Shown here piece by piece: positions 53,146 to 64,000 of a DNA stretch of 64,000 bases. The stretch comes from Tetraselmis striata (taxonomy: Eukaryota > Chlorophyta > Chlorodendrophyceae > Chlorodendrales > Chlorodendraceae): NCBI GenBank assembly GCA_006384855.1, contig VCJN01003494.1, positions 1 to 64,000 of the forward strand, read 5' to 3'. Both the position numbers and the translations under genes were made by a program. The notes under the pieces are model-generated. The model was not told the DNA's origin. It searched no databases and was given only the letters and a program-made list of their open reading frames with translations. Each line of letters begins with the position of its first letter. Position 1 is the first letter of the stretch.

Positions 53146-56100
53146 ATGGCGAGCATCCCGGACCTGCGCAGCGAGCTCGAGAACGGCGACGCCAGCCACC
53201 AGACGCAGGCGCTCATCGTGCTGCTGAACCACCTGTCCACAGAGCGGGATGTCGGCAACCTGCCGTCCCTCGTGTGCCAGGTGCCTTGCCCTCCCGACTC
53301 CCTCTCTTTCCTAGCTGCCCCAATCAACCCCAACTACCAGCAACCCCCCCCCCCCCCCCCCCCACACCATTGGCATACACCAGTGCCCTCACCCCGGGTC
53401 CAGCTCCTCAGTCCATACCTGCTGCGCCATACCATACCATACGTCCATACCCCTCCTCCCCTCTTCCCATCCCATCCCATGCAGAAGGTGATCGCATCCG
53501 GCGGAACGCCCCCGCCGGTGCGGCGCCTCGCGTATGATGTGGTGCGCCTCGCTACGCTGACCGCTGCGGACTGGGACGCCATGTGCGCGTCTGTCAAGGT
53601 GAGCCTGCCATGCCATGCGCCTGCTTGGCGCGAGGGGGTCTCACGCGGTGCAGGCGGCGCATCGTGGGGAGGGGGTGGAGGGGCAGAGGCTCACCCCCCC
53701 CCCCCCCCCCCCCACCCCCTCTTCCGCCCTCTCCTGCGGGGTGTCGGCGCTAGGCGGACCTCACGGGGCAGATGCCGCCGGAGACGGTGTCAACGGCGCT
53801 GCTGCTGGTGCCCGACAACCCGCCCCTGCACCTCGTGGCGCTGGTGACCCGCGGTGGGAACCCCCTCCCGCCCCTGCCCCCCCCCCCCCCCCCCCCCGAC
53901 CCCCCAACTAACGCACACCCCACCCGGTCCCTGCCCTCCCCCCTCTTTTTCCTGCGCAGAGGACATTGGAGCCTCGCTGGCCAGCTGCCTACGCAGCGAA
54001 TCTGCCGAGGTGACGCGACCTGTGGCGCCAATCTCCTTACCCCCTCCCTCCCCAGCACACACACACCCGTCGCGTGGCATGGATCTACTGCATGTTTCTG
54101 CTTCTCTGCGCCACGTGCGGAGCCGCCTAGCGCCTGATCCCGCCTGACCAGCTGCGCCATGGCATGCCGCAGGTGCGCGCGATGGCCGTCACCGCCATGA
54201 GCTCCGCACTCAACCTGCCTGAAATGATGGAGGCCATCTGCACCTCGCCGGGTGCGCGCCCCCAACACCACTCGTAGGCAGCGAGCACACAGAGGCAGTG
54301 CACAGAGCTCGATGCGTGGCGGGGGGGGAGGGGGGAGGCATCAGCCACCGAGATGGGTCCTCTTGCTGTGGCATGCGGCGGTGCATTCGTTGATTAATCC
54401 CCCCCCCCCCCCCCCCCCCCCCCCCAATCCCCCCGCTCCCCCTTCGCGCGCGTGGTGCTTAACGGCGACCCTGCCACCCTTGCAGGCCTGGTGAGCAGCG
54501 CGACCGAGTGGTGGACCGCGGTGGCCAACGCGCTGCTAGACGGCGACGACGACGTGGTGGCCACCGCCCACGCCGCCCTGCGGCTGCTCTTCCAGGTGCC
54601 CCCCCTCTCCCCCCCTGTCTGCTTCCCTTTTTTTTCCCACTGGTCGCCCCACAGGTACCAATTCCGCACCCGCGTTCCGCCAGCTCCGCTGAACTGGTCG
54701 AATGTTGTTGGGCCCTTGCAGGCGGAGCACGAGGGCGGGCACAGCACAGACGGCCGCCAGCTGCGCCGCCGGCTGGTGCAGCACCTCACGCAGCACATCC
54801 TGTACGGCCTGCCCCCACTGCTGCGCCGCGCCAGCCGCATCCCGCTTGCGTGCCAGGTGCGCACCCCCCTCCCCTTCCCCGACGCCATGCTGCTATCCAC
54901 CTCCACAGCCCACAGAGTGTTGTCGGCATGCAATGTCATGGCACGGTGTGGCCAGCACGCCGTTCCATGCCATGCCATGCCATGCCATGCCATGCCATGC
55001 CATGCCATGCCATGCCATGCCATGCCATGCCATGCCATGCCATGCGTTCTCATGCCATGTCATGTTGTGATGTCATGTCTTGTCATGCCATGTGGTGCTG
55101 TGAGGGCATGGCATGGCATGGCGTGGCATGTGGGGATGCGATGCCTTGCCATGTCACCGGGCCATCACCGTGTCATGTCACGTGGGGATGTGATGCAATG
55201 CTAAATGACATTACATGAAAATGCAATGCATGAGACGTGTCATGTGGCGATGCCAGGTCGTGTCATGGATATGCCCCAGCTGCCCTTCCCACGCACCCTT
55301 GCCGCATAAGATGGCCATCTTGCTTGTGTGCTGCTCTGAGCCCTTCGCCCCCTAAATCCCTGGCGGGGGGGCGTGCCTGCAGGTGCATGTGGTGCAGCTG
55401 CTGGTGCTGGTCCTGCAGCTGCTGAGCCAGGCGGTGGCGAGCAGCGGCGCCCCAGGCAGCTCTCAGGCCTGGGAGGCGCCACCCGGGGGCTTGCATGAGC
55501 TGGAGCTAGGCGCCAGGGAACGTGGCCTTGGCTTGTTTGGCGCCGCCACGCCCGCCGGCGTTGTCCCATCTGGTAACCCCCCCCCCCCCCCCCGCCCCCG
55601 CCCCCTTCCCGGCCACGCCTGACCTGAACAAATGCATGCATCTCTGTACTCACTTGCACAGACGCAGGTTATGCCGGTGTCCGCGTCTCATTCAAATGCG
55701 AGACTTGTCCGTTCAGCCGTGGTTTAGTGTTTTCATCTTTTTTTGAGGGAAGTTAATGCGGGCAATAGCACCCCACTCTCTGCGAGGGCTCATGGTGCCC
55801 GCCCCCGTGTCTGGCAGGTGCGCTGTTGGCGTGGGCGGCGCAGCAGGTCGGACAGTACCTGCACCAGCAGATGGCCATGCCGGACCCCGCGGTGATGGCT
55901 GAGGTGCCCCCCCCCCCTTCCTTCTGGCCATACCATACCATGATGACTCATGCTATCACCGCACCACATGACTTGCCATCGCATCACCTGGCCTGACCAC
56001 ACGAGACATGACACATGGCACCAGGTGCCATGTCATCGCCCACCTAGATATCAGACGGCATGGCATGGCATGTTGGCCGAGAATGCCATGACAGTGCATG

Positions 56101-59100
56101 ACAGCAGCACTCTGTAGGGCTGTGGAGTAGGCGGTTACAAGCAGCATGGCGGGGCGCGGGGGGGCTTACCTGTGTGTCCTCCTTGCATGTACCTGCGCCT
56201 GACTGACAAGCCTCAATCACGCATTGACAGTGAGCCGTGCCGCTGAGCCCACCTTTGTGCACTGCTCCCCCACCTCGGCAGGCGGCGCGCGGGCTGCTGC
56301 AGCTGGCATGCTTGCCGGCGCCGAGCCTGCTGCAGGTGATCTTCCCCTCACACGCCAGTGGTAGAGGCGTACACATCGATAGAGTATTGTGCTGGTGCCT
56401 TTGTGTAGAGTACATGGCCATCCTGTTCGCTTAAACGAGGTGATGTTGTTTGTAAATGGCCTACCTATACGACCGCATCCGACATACTGTAGCGTTCAGT
56501 GCGCATCGCGAGTCGAAAACATCCCTCCTTGTCTTACACTGCCGAGTAGGAGGCTCCTTGCTGTATCCGGGTTGTATTCTGATATGCTTCCAGATACATG
56601 AAGTCTTTCCTTCTCCGGGAATCGAGCCCGGGGGGGGGGGGGGGGGGTGGAGTACATTGTTTTAAATAAGCAACAACAGCATTTAATACATATCAACCGC
56701 AGATGGTGGTAACGCTGCGATTGTGATGGAGGAATGCCAGCCGTGATTTCGAAGCTCCAGCAAGCTAGGGTGATGGCATCTGATAAATCGGGCGATTGGT
56801 AGAAAGGCAGCTGTTGCCCCCCCCCCCCCCCCCCCCCCCCCGGCCCAATGACTAAGGGTCCGCATCAACGGTCGCTCACCAAGAATTACGATAGCTGGGA
56901 ACTTTAAAGATCGAGATCGTGATTGGATTTTGTGGCGTTAAATTCGAGTTCTAGCTAACGATGCATATGATAAATACGCTCTCAACTAACACGATCATGA
57001 TGCGGCATGATTCACCTTCAGTTGATCGCCATCAATCAGGGCTAAATAAATGCCTAATGCGTCAGTCAGTCGATGCTTGATTTCACGCACGGCCTAGAGA
57101 TCGATGCATCTGATATATAGGAACCTAAACACCCAGGTCATGATCGTGACATTTGATCCGTTTTTGGTGCGGACCCTTACCGATGCCGCCGCGCAGGCCT
57201 CCTCATCGCCGGACCCCTCAGCCGCCTTCGTGGCGGCGCTCCCCCCGCCCGTCGAGTGGACCGCAGACGCCATCACCTGCCTGCTGTCGCTGTGGGGCCG
57301 CCCCGACAGCGCCGTCACGCGCCACGACACCATCCTCACCTGCTGCGCCGGCCTCCGCGGCCTGGAGCCCGGCCCGCGCAGTGCCGCACTGCGCAACCTG
57401 CTGCAGATGGCATGCGGGCTGCGGCAGGTCTGCGCCCCCCAATCTCTGCGTCCCTTCCCGGCCCCCAACTCTGCACACTCCTCCTGTGTATTAGTTGGGT
57501 TCCTAGTGGTGCAACCCCCCCCCACCCCCCAACCACCCCCAGGCGGCGCACCGGACGGAGGCTTTTGCGCTGCTGTGGGCCGCTGCGCTGGAACTGGACC
57601 TCGGCGCCCGGCGGCTCGCGTGGGGCCGACGCTACCCGACCCCCGGTGACCCCCCCCCCCCCCCCCCTTTCCCTCAAGCGCTGCCCTGCTCACCGGCCCA
57701 TGGCCATGGTGCTCCCCGCCATGTGCCTCCGAATGGGGATGGGGGGATAACAACAGTTTGGAGAAGAATCCACCCTAATTGTCAGTGTGGCTTGCCCCCT
57801 ACTTGTCAGTATGGACAAACCCACCCTACGTGTTCCTATGGCTTGCATGCAACCCCGATTCAAGGCCTATGTTTCGCATAATAGGGTAATTCCTATGGGT
57901 GCGCTAGGTTCGGGCGCACGCGGCATTGCTTGCCAGCTGCGGGCTGACTGGCCCGCCATGAATGTGTGCGGGCAGCCCTGCTCCTGTCGTCGGTGCTGGA
58001 GGACTCTGTGGTGGAGAGCGTGCTCAAGGCGGCCCCCGCGCCTGGCGCCCCTTCCCACTCCAAGGTGCGCCGCCGCCATCTGGGGCGCCTCCAAGGGGGG
58101 GAGGGGGGGGGGGGGGGGGCAGCCTGGCTGCCGGGTGGATTGTAGTGTGCGCTGCCCGCCGCTAATGGGCGGCCTGGGGCAGCTGTCGTCGCAGGCTGGC
58201 GGCGCCCCGGCGGGGGCATCCTCCAAGGGAGCGCCAACGCTGCCTGGCCCCGCTGGCAAGGAGGCCGGCAAAGACGCCGGCGCAGGAGGTCCGGGCCACG
58301 CGTGCACGTGTGTGTGTGGGTGATCCTCGGACGTGCTGTGCAGCTTCAGCAACGGGATGGCAGACGAATCTGCGACGCCGGCCCCACCACCCGCCTCCCA
58401 TTCGTCAATCTCCTCACCTTGAACCCACCCACGACCCGCTGCTCCCTGGTCCTCCTCCCACGCCCCTGCCCTGCCTGACATCCTGCCACGGTGCGGCTTA
58501 TGCAGGCGCAAAGCCCGCCGGGATCTACCCTGAGGCGCGCGAGGAGATGGTGGCGACGCTGCTGCTCTCGCTGCTAAGCCACCCGCAAGCTGCCAAGCCG
58601 GCGGGCGTCGAGGCGGCTGGGGACGCCAATGTGCAGGCGGCTCACAGGTGGGCGGCGCCGCCGGCGACAGGACGAGGGGGCTCACTATCCCGCCGCCCGC
58701 ACTGCAGCTGTCCACACTGTATAAGTAGGCGGAAGGGTCCTTACGTATCAATACAAATTAATACACGCTATTCAAACTCACAAGGTTGATATAAATAAAG
58801 CGAGGATTACTCACCGTCAATCCTTACTTTCTGTGACGTAAGGATTAGCAGCAACAGTGGGGGTGAAGCTCAGCCAAAAGGCGGCCATCGCCCCCAAACG
58901 CGTACCGATGCATTGCGGTAGATGCTGAATGGTGTGAAAACGTATAGCGATGCGGTACCATGCGGGTCTGGCGGTCCCTGACTCCGCTAGCCTCACAACA
59001 AGCGGCGCCCGCTAGGCATGCATATGCTGTTATATGGTAAGGACATGCACAGCCATATGTTTATGGAGTTACATCAATCTGAGTAAGCCTGCGTCACGCC

Positions 59101-62100
59101 TGGCACGGCTCCGGCAGGCAACGCCTCGCGGAGGCTCTGGACTGGGTGCGTGCCGCACTGGTGGCCCTGCAGGCCCTGGCGCCTGTCCTGAGCTGGGACT
59201 CGGCCCCAACCATGGTGCGCCCCCCCCCCCCCCCCCCCCCCCGGGGTAAGGCATGCACAGGACCTACCATCCATGCAATGCATGTGGCATTCAATTGCGC
59301 GTGAACATACGGGCGCCGACGCACCTAAAAGAGCCCGTATTACAAGCCTCAAATTTGGCTTGCATGCAACCTCTGTGAACATTCGCTGTAGCTCTGCTCC
59401 TGTTGCTGCCATACGTGACCTCTGACACAAAGGGCCGGTTCTGATCGCCAGTGCGCTTCTTGCTGCGGCAGCACCCGTACTATGTGCTTATTGTGCAGAT
59501 GCGGGTGTGTGCCCGCATGCATGCCCACGCGGGCAGGCAACGCGCGTCGTGGTTCGGTCACCCGGATGTTACATCGCGTTGCGGCACCACCTGCGCTTAT
59601 AATAGCCCGGAGTGTGCCCTTGATAGGGTGGCGGTTGGGGACCATTCGCTGAGGGCCCGCTACGGTTTCGCCTCCATTTAACTCCTGACAGGTAGGGCAG
59701 AGTTCGTACCTGCAGAGCTCTTATTACTCGCGTCGGCGCCTGCAATGATCATACTCGGGTAACTAGTAGTCCCGGGCCTGCCTCTCTTTCTTCCTTGATT
59801 TACTCAATTGCTCCGGAGATGCGGTCCAGAAAGCAGACGCTGAAGTCTTCCGGGACGTAATCCAGCGGGGTAACACCTCACACAGGCTTGTTGACAATGA
59901 CGTGGCGCCCACTACCTATCCCGGAACCAAATTAAACCGGAGACGGTTTGTGCATTTCCCAGTCTAGCGCGGGCGCCCCACCCTGCCCCGCTTGCCTGCC
60001 CAGGGCATGCTGGCTGCTGCCGCCGCTCGTCATGATGCTGAGATCACCCCCCCCCCCCCCCCCCCCCCCACCACCAACACACACACACACACACGGACCA
60101 TCCGCCCATGACCGTGGCCACCAGCTGCCGGACCTCTGGCTGCACCTCCTGCAGCGCTGCGCCGCCGTGGTGCGCGCGCTGGTCCAGCAGGGCCCCGCGC
60201 CCGGGCGCAGCAGCCTCATGCGCCGGCGCGCTGCCGCCGCGAACCGGTCGCCCGTGCCGTCGGCGACGGCCGCGGACTCGGTGGAGGACACCCACGAGGA
60301 GCTGGAGGTGCGGACGGGGCGACAGTGCTCGTATGGCGGGGAAAGTGGGGCGGGGGCGGGTGTGCCTTCGTCCTTTCAGAGGCGAATGGCGGGTGTGGGG
60401 CTTGGCAGAGCTGAAGCCTTGTCGTTGAGCCGTTGTTTACCCGTATTTCGCCGGATACTGCTTCTGTGCAGATAAGAGTGTACGCCCTGCGCCACGGCCC
60501 ATCCAAGTATGGCTGATGGACGATGAATGTAATATCCCGGATGATATTATGGACTAACCCTGCTCTCTTGATGTTAAAAGAGGAAGTGTCCACGGACACG
60601 GACATTTTAACGTGGAGTCTGAAAATGTTGATGTTTTTGCCGTGGACTCCGAAAATGTTGATACACCGGCTGACAATGGTGATACTGTATCATAACCTGC
60701 TACCGTGGCTTAAGTAATTGGGAGGATCGTCCCAAGCCATTATTAAATGTTCAAATCAGCCTATGTACTGTTGCTACTGTGAGTGCATTGGCAGGTAATA
60801 CAGCATCACTGCATTTTATTTCCGTGTCATCCTGCCTGCCAGCGATTGCAGCGGCGCAAACGCGCTGCTACAGGGATACCTCGGGTCACGCACCAAGTAC
60901 CGCTCCAAGATTGAGGTCGAACCAAGGGCGTATCATGATTTTCATCATTAGGAGCCGATTCATCAGATTTATGCATCGTTGTGTTTCAAGTGGGATCGAG
61001 CTGTGATTCACCTCGTGCATCAATCAATTGGCCCTGGGCGGTTAGTATGGCGACTGAGACCGGACCATGACGGCGGTCTTTGGCCGATGATTCATAATGT
61101 GCATCGACCTTTACAACTCCGCAAAGCTCATCTCAGATGGCATTCGTGATCTTGAGCTTTGATGTCTCATTTGCTGCGATTTGTCGTACATAGGCCGTGC
61201 CTTTTTATGCGCAAACTTATCGATTTACCGCCCCCTCTCCCCCCCATCCCCTCCAACTCCCCTCTGCACTCCTCCAGGCGGTGCAGAGCCTGCTGGGCCG
61301 GCTGATGGAGGGCCTGGCGGGGCTACGCCTGGCGCTGCGCCCGCGCGCGCTGTGGGTGTTGGTGCACCACCTCAACCTGCACCCCGAGGAGCGCCCCACC
61401 TGGGCGGCGCTCCTGGGCGCGCTGCAGGACATGGCCACTGAGGCGGCGGCGGACCCGCAGCGCAGCCACCGCCTGGCGCACGCCACCTCGCAGGTCCGGC
61501 AGCCGCGCCATCGCCCCCATCCTCCCTCCGAAAGCATGACACCCCTCCTCCTCCCCCAGCGGATTCGCGATTCCCTGAGTGGTGTTAAGAATGGCGCACG
61601 ACCTCGCCTACTGCATTCCCCGGATCCGCAAACCGTAACGAATCGCGAGTTCTTTTTGAGAAGAATTCACCGTACCATTTCTTTATTTGACTTGAGGTTT
61701 GCGGCAATGGTGGACTGTTTGGCGTCATGCTGCGTTCATGATATCTTTTATGATTCGTGTGAACGGACCTGGGTCGCTTTTTGCCTTTTGGGAGGGGTTC
61801 ATCAGCAGTATCGTTTGGCCGACCCTGAGCGTATTTACACTATGCGCGGCTCTTGCCAAGTTCCAAACATGCCAAAGGGGGAGAAGGGGGGGGGGGGGGG
61901 GGGGCATGTCTGAAGCCGACTGAGCCCCCCACCCCCACACCTTGTTCCCCACGTTGCGCCCTCCCTCGCACGCTCACCAGGGGGTGCTCCCAGCCATGGA
62001 CACGCCCCACACCACGGAGCCGCACCCCGGCGGCGATGCCACGCAGCTGCAGGTGCGCGCCAATGTGCCACGCTGGGTGCGTGACCTGTGTATCACCGCC

Positions 62101-63326
62101 CGCTCGGTGCCCGCCACTTTGCCCTGCTTGGCGCCGGCCTGCGGCACGCCTCCCTTTCCAGGGTTTGAAACCCTAGAACCTAAACCAAAAGCTGACCGCC
62201 CGCTGGAACCCCGGAGGATCTATGATTTAAACCCTACATCCGTTAATGAATATCAGATAAACCCTAGCTAAAGCCCTAGAACCTAAACCGCGTGCGCCTT
62301 CACCACGCCAGACGCTGGTGCTGTGCCTGGAGCGCATGGCGGGGCTGCTCAGCCTGGCGCAATACGCGCAGGCAGAGGACGAGGCGCAGGAGGCAGAGGG
62401 TGCGGATGCCCCCCCTCCCCACCCCACCCAGTAATTTCATCCCTATAATAATGGTTGGTATTCCATCGGGTGGAGCCGCCGCCTAATGCAAGCTCGGCCT
62501 TGCCAAAAAGCTTGTCAGCGAGTCCAAGTATTGCAGCACCTAAAGCTCTGTCTCTTAAGTAGTAGAGTGCCCCCCAACGGGCGGCCGACACCGGACGTTT
62601 ATGTGCTAATGTACCGATTCTGAGCTCAACGGGAGCTGCATGTTTGAACTTCGATATAGGCGGCTTTCGCTTCATCAAATCGATGCGGATGTGACTCTGA
62701 TTTCCATTATTCTCGGCGTATTTAGACTCATTTATGCATGAATCAGGGACACAGCAGGACGACAGCACCAAAAGGGGGCAATTCCCTGGTAACCAGACGT
62801 CAACTGTACCCGTGAAACACTCCGCCATGTGCGTCGGTGCGCCGACCCCCGGTGGGCAGGTGGGGTAGGTCGCCGAAGTCTCCACATTTCAGGGGGGCTT
62901 GCGTGTATGTCTTTAAGCCCCCAGCGATCCGACGTTGCTTCATTCGCCGTGGACTGGTACACGCATGCATGCATGGCGGAATAAACGCCAGACAGTGCTA
63001 AATGGTGTGGATATATCGCCGCACGTCAATGGATGCTTGGTTTGATGGCGGCAATGGTGGTGCCTTCAACCACACGATCGCCAGTCTCCGGCTGCTCAAA
63101 TAATGTATATCGCGCGCGCGTGTGTGTGTGTGTGTGTTTGAGGGGGGAGGGGGGGGGGGGGGGGGGGCGTATACACGGGCGAGGGTCGCGGTGCGCATGC
63201 TGGGAGGCAATATGCAGCGGGCTCAGACCACACGGCGCCCGATGCGCCTGGGCGGAAACAAAGTTGCAACGCCAACGGCGGTGGTGCCTATTTGTAGCTT
63301 GATTGGGTCCCATGGTGGTGGTATGT

Positions 63327-63357
<31 letters not shown>

Positions 63358-63595
63358 GGTGCTCTCGCCTGTACTGCGACCGGGACATTGATGGCGGGCG
63401 GGGTTGGTGCCCACAGACGCCAGTGCAGCGCTCGTCTCCACTCTGGACGACGACCAGGCGGCGGACCACGTGCCCCGCACCGCGCAGCAGGTGCGCGCGG
63501 CGGTGGACCGGCTGCTGCAGTCAGGCGCGGCGCTGGGGCCCGACGTCACCGACGTGTGCCACCGCATCCGGCGGCAGCTCGTTACCCTCGAGGTA
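53146..63595 (+). CDS. TPLATE: TPLATE-like subunit of the TSET/TPLATE adaptor complex, 3' end outside window
   Basis: Part of the TSET/TPLATE complex, which acts at the plasma membrane in endocytosis. The ATG at 53146 opens [20 protein letters not shown]. Well-phased exons: 53146-53280, 53485-53598, 53754-53853, 53960-54009, 54173-54251, 54486-54595, 54722-54856, 55383-55572, 55818-55903, 56282-56335, 57137-57427, 57543-57647, about 57975-58063, 58196-58300, 58506-58648 and 59118-59213. Less certain ones are at 60120-60308, 61279-61494, 61981-62052, 62312-62395 and 63417-63592. The N-terminal order follows plant TPLATE closely: [20 protein letters not shown], then [20 protein letters not shown] and [20 protein letters not shown]. 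It is a HEAT-like alpha-solenoid, as in adaptin large chains. Introns hold most of the C tracts and a CCATG satellite. No break was found in the phased part. Confidence 0.75.
54961..55045. repeat. CCATG pentanucleotide satellite, about 16 units, in an intron
   Basis: An almost perfect run of CCATG (with CATGC as an equivalent register) in the intron between the exons at 54722-54856 and 55383-55572. A shorter inverted run (GGCATGGCATGGCATGG) follows at 55108-55130, so the intron RNA could fold back. Confidence 0.9.
59335..59755 (+). repeat. Dispersed repeat R2, split copy
   Basis: The first half (AAGCCTCAAATTTGGCTTGC, GTAGCTCTGCTCC) is at 59343-59400. The second half (CCCGCTACGGTTTCGCCTCC, ACAGGTAGGGCAGAG, CTCTTATTACTCGCGTCGGC) is at 59655-59745. 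About 250 bp of unrelated DNA lies between. It sits inside an intron of the TPLATE-like gene. Confidence 0.45.
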
Positions 63596-63699
63596 CCCCC
63601 CCCCCCCCCCCCCCCCACCCCCTCCGCTCCCTCCCCCAGCCCTCCTTGTTTTCTCAATCCCCCATCATGCCCATGGCCCTGAAATGTGTGCGAGTACGG

Positions 63700-63840
63700 G
63701 CGCGCCCATGACAACCCTAGATACAGCTCAAATTGGGACACAGTTCCACAAGAAACTACTTTTGCCCACATTTCGCCTTTAAACAGGCAGGGCAGGTTCT
63801 TATTCGCAGTGTCCTCAGAACACTGCGCATACTCAGGGGC
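63700..63840 (+). repeat. Dispersed repeat R2, diverged copy
   Basis: Keeps GCTCAAATTGGGAC, ACATTTCGCCTTTAAACAGG, CAGGCAGGGCAGGTTCTTAT and TCGCAG in R2 order. Confidence 0.45.
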
Positions 63841-63892
63841 AACCAGGCCAGGGCGTGCACACGCGCCAGGGCGTGCACGCGTGCGCGCGTAT

Positions 63893-63904
63893 GTGTGTGC
63901 GTGC

Positions 63905-63960
<56 letters not shown>
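63893..63960. repeat. (GT)n microsatellite
   Basis: A near-uninterrupted GT run at the right end of the window, preceded by two copies of a GCCAGGGCGTGCAC word. Confidence 0.9.
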
Positions 63961-63961
<1 letters not shown>

Positions 63962-64000
63962 CTAGGCGGCCACAGGTGAATCTAGCTAGTGAGGATTTCG

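Noticed and set aside
56590-56650. A tRNA gene suggested by GGGAATCGAGCCCG (minus-strand T-arm-like)
   Set aside because: The sequence runs straight into a G homopolymer and no D or anticodon arm can be drawn.
63117-63956. Repeats near the right end as a CRISPR-like or telomeric array
   Set aside because: They are plain GT and G runs without unique spacers; the organism is eukaryotic.

Overview
The window reads as nuclear DNA of a GC-rich eukaryotic microalga, most likely a green alga. The evidence is: spliced genes with many short exons (six in the nicotinamidase gene, at least twenty in the TPLATE-like gene); a plant-type TPLATE adaptor subunit and a plant-type alpha/beta hydrolase; CCCTAAA/CCCTAAAA-like interstitial words; and a TGTAA box behind the first gene. 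I cannot name the species. Introns very often begin GTGC (commonly GTGCGC) and are packed with 10-30 nt homopolymer tracts, usually C on the coding strand.

Layout. 1-2751 (+): 3' part of a ubiquitin-specific protease gene. 3205-3757 (-): small membrane protein. 4298-7519: a short non-autonomous element followed in tandem by an intact 2.9-kb mobile element that encodes an RG-tailed gag-like protein and a tyrosine recombinase, with no reverse transcriptase. 8.2-10.0 kb (-): weak unidentified exons. 10626-11635 (+): small secreted glycoprotein. 14016-15620 (+): VLRF1 (Vms1/ANKZF1-type) protein. 16833-20443 (-): nonsense-interrupted ankyrin array abutting a truncated second copy of the recombinase element. 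20.4-23.9 kb: mostly empty. 23998-26964 (+): StrG-like 2-oxoglutarate/Fe(II) oxygenase. 27669-28511 (+): methyltransferase-like terminal exon. 28686-30885: 1.1-kb tandem duplication. 31485-35041 (+): decayed DDE transposase. 36706-39113 (+): complete six-exon nicotinamidase. 41314-48292 (-): alpha/beta hydrolase with a long low-complexity tail. 49039-51936 (-): third, decayed recombinase element. 53146-window end (+): TPLATE-like subunit, 3' end outside the window.

Most notable is the recombinase element. In all three copies the gag-like frame ends in TGA and the recombinase frame continues in the same phase. In the intact copy there is no ATG for roughly 70 codons after the stop, and the context is TGA-CGG, a known leaky readthrough context. 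Four right ends share a short hairpin, three of the four are flanked by the same TTTAGATCAT word, and a roughly 306-bp derivative carries only the two ends. I read this as a mobile element that makes its recombinase as a stop-readthrough extension of its first protein.

The host genes (deubiquitination, ribosome-associated quality control, NAD salvage, endocytic adaptor) form no obvious pathway together. Exon limits were set by eye from AG/GT signals, phase and family similarity; no alignment was run.
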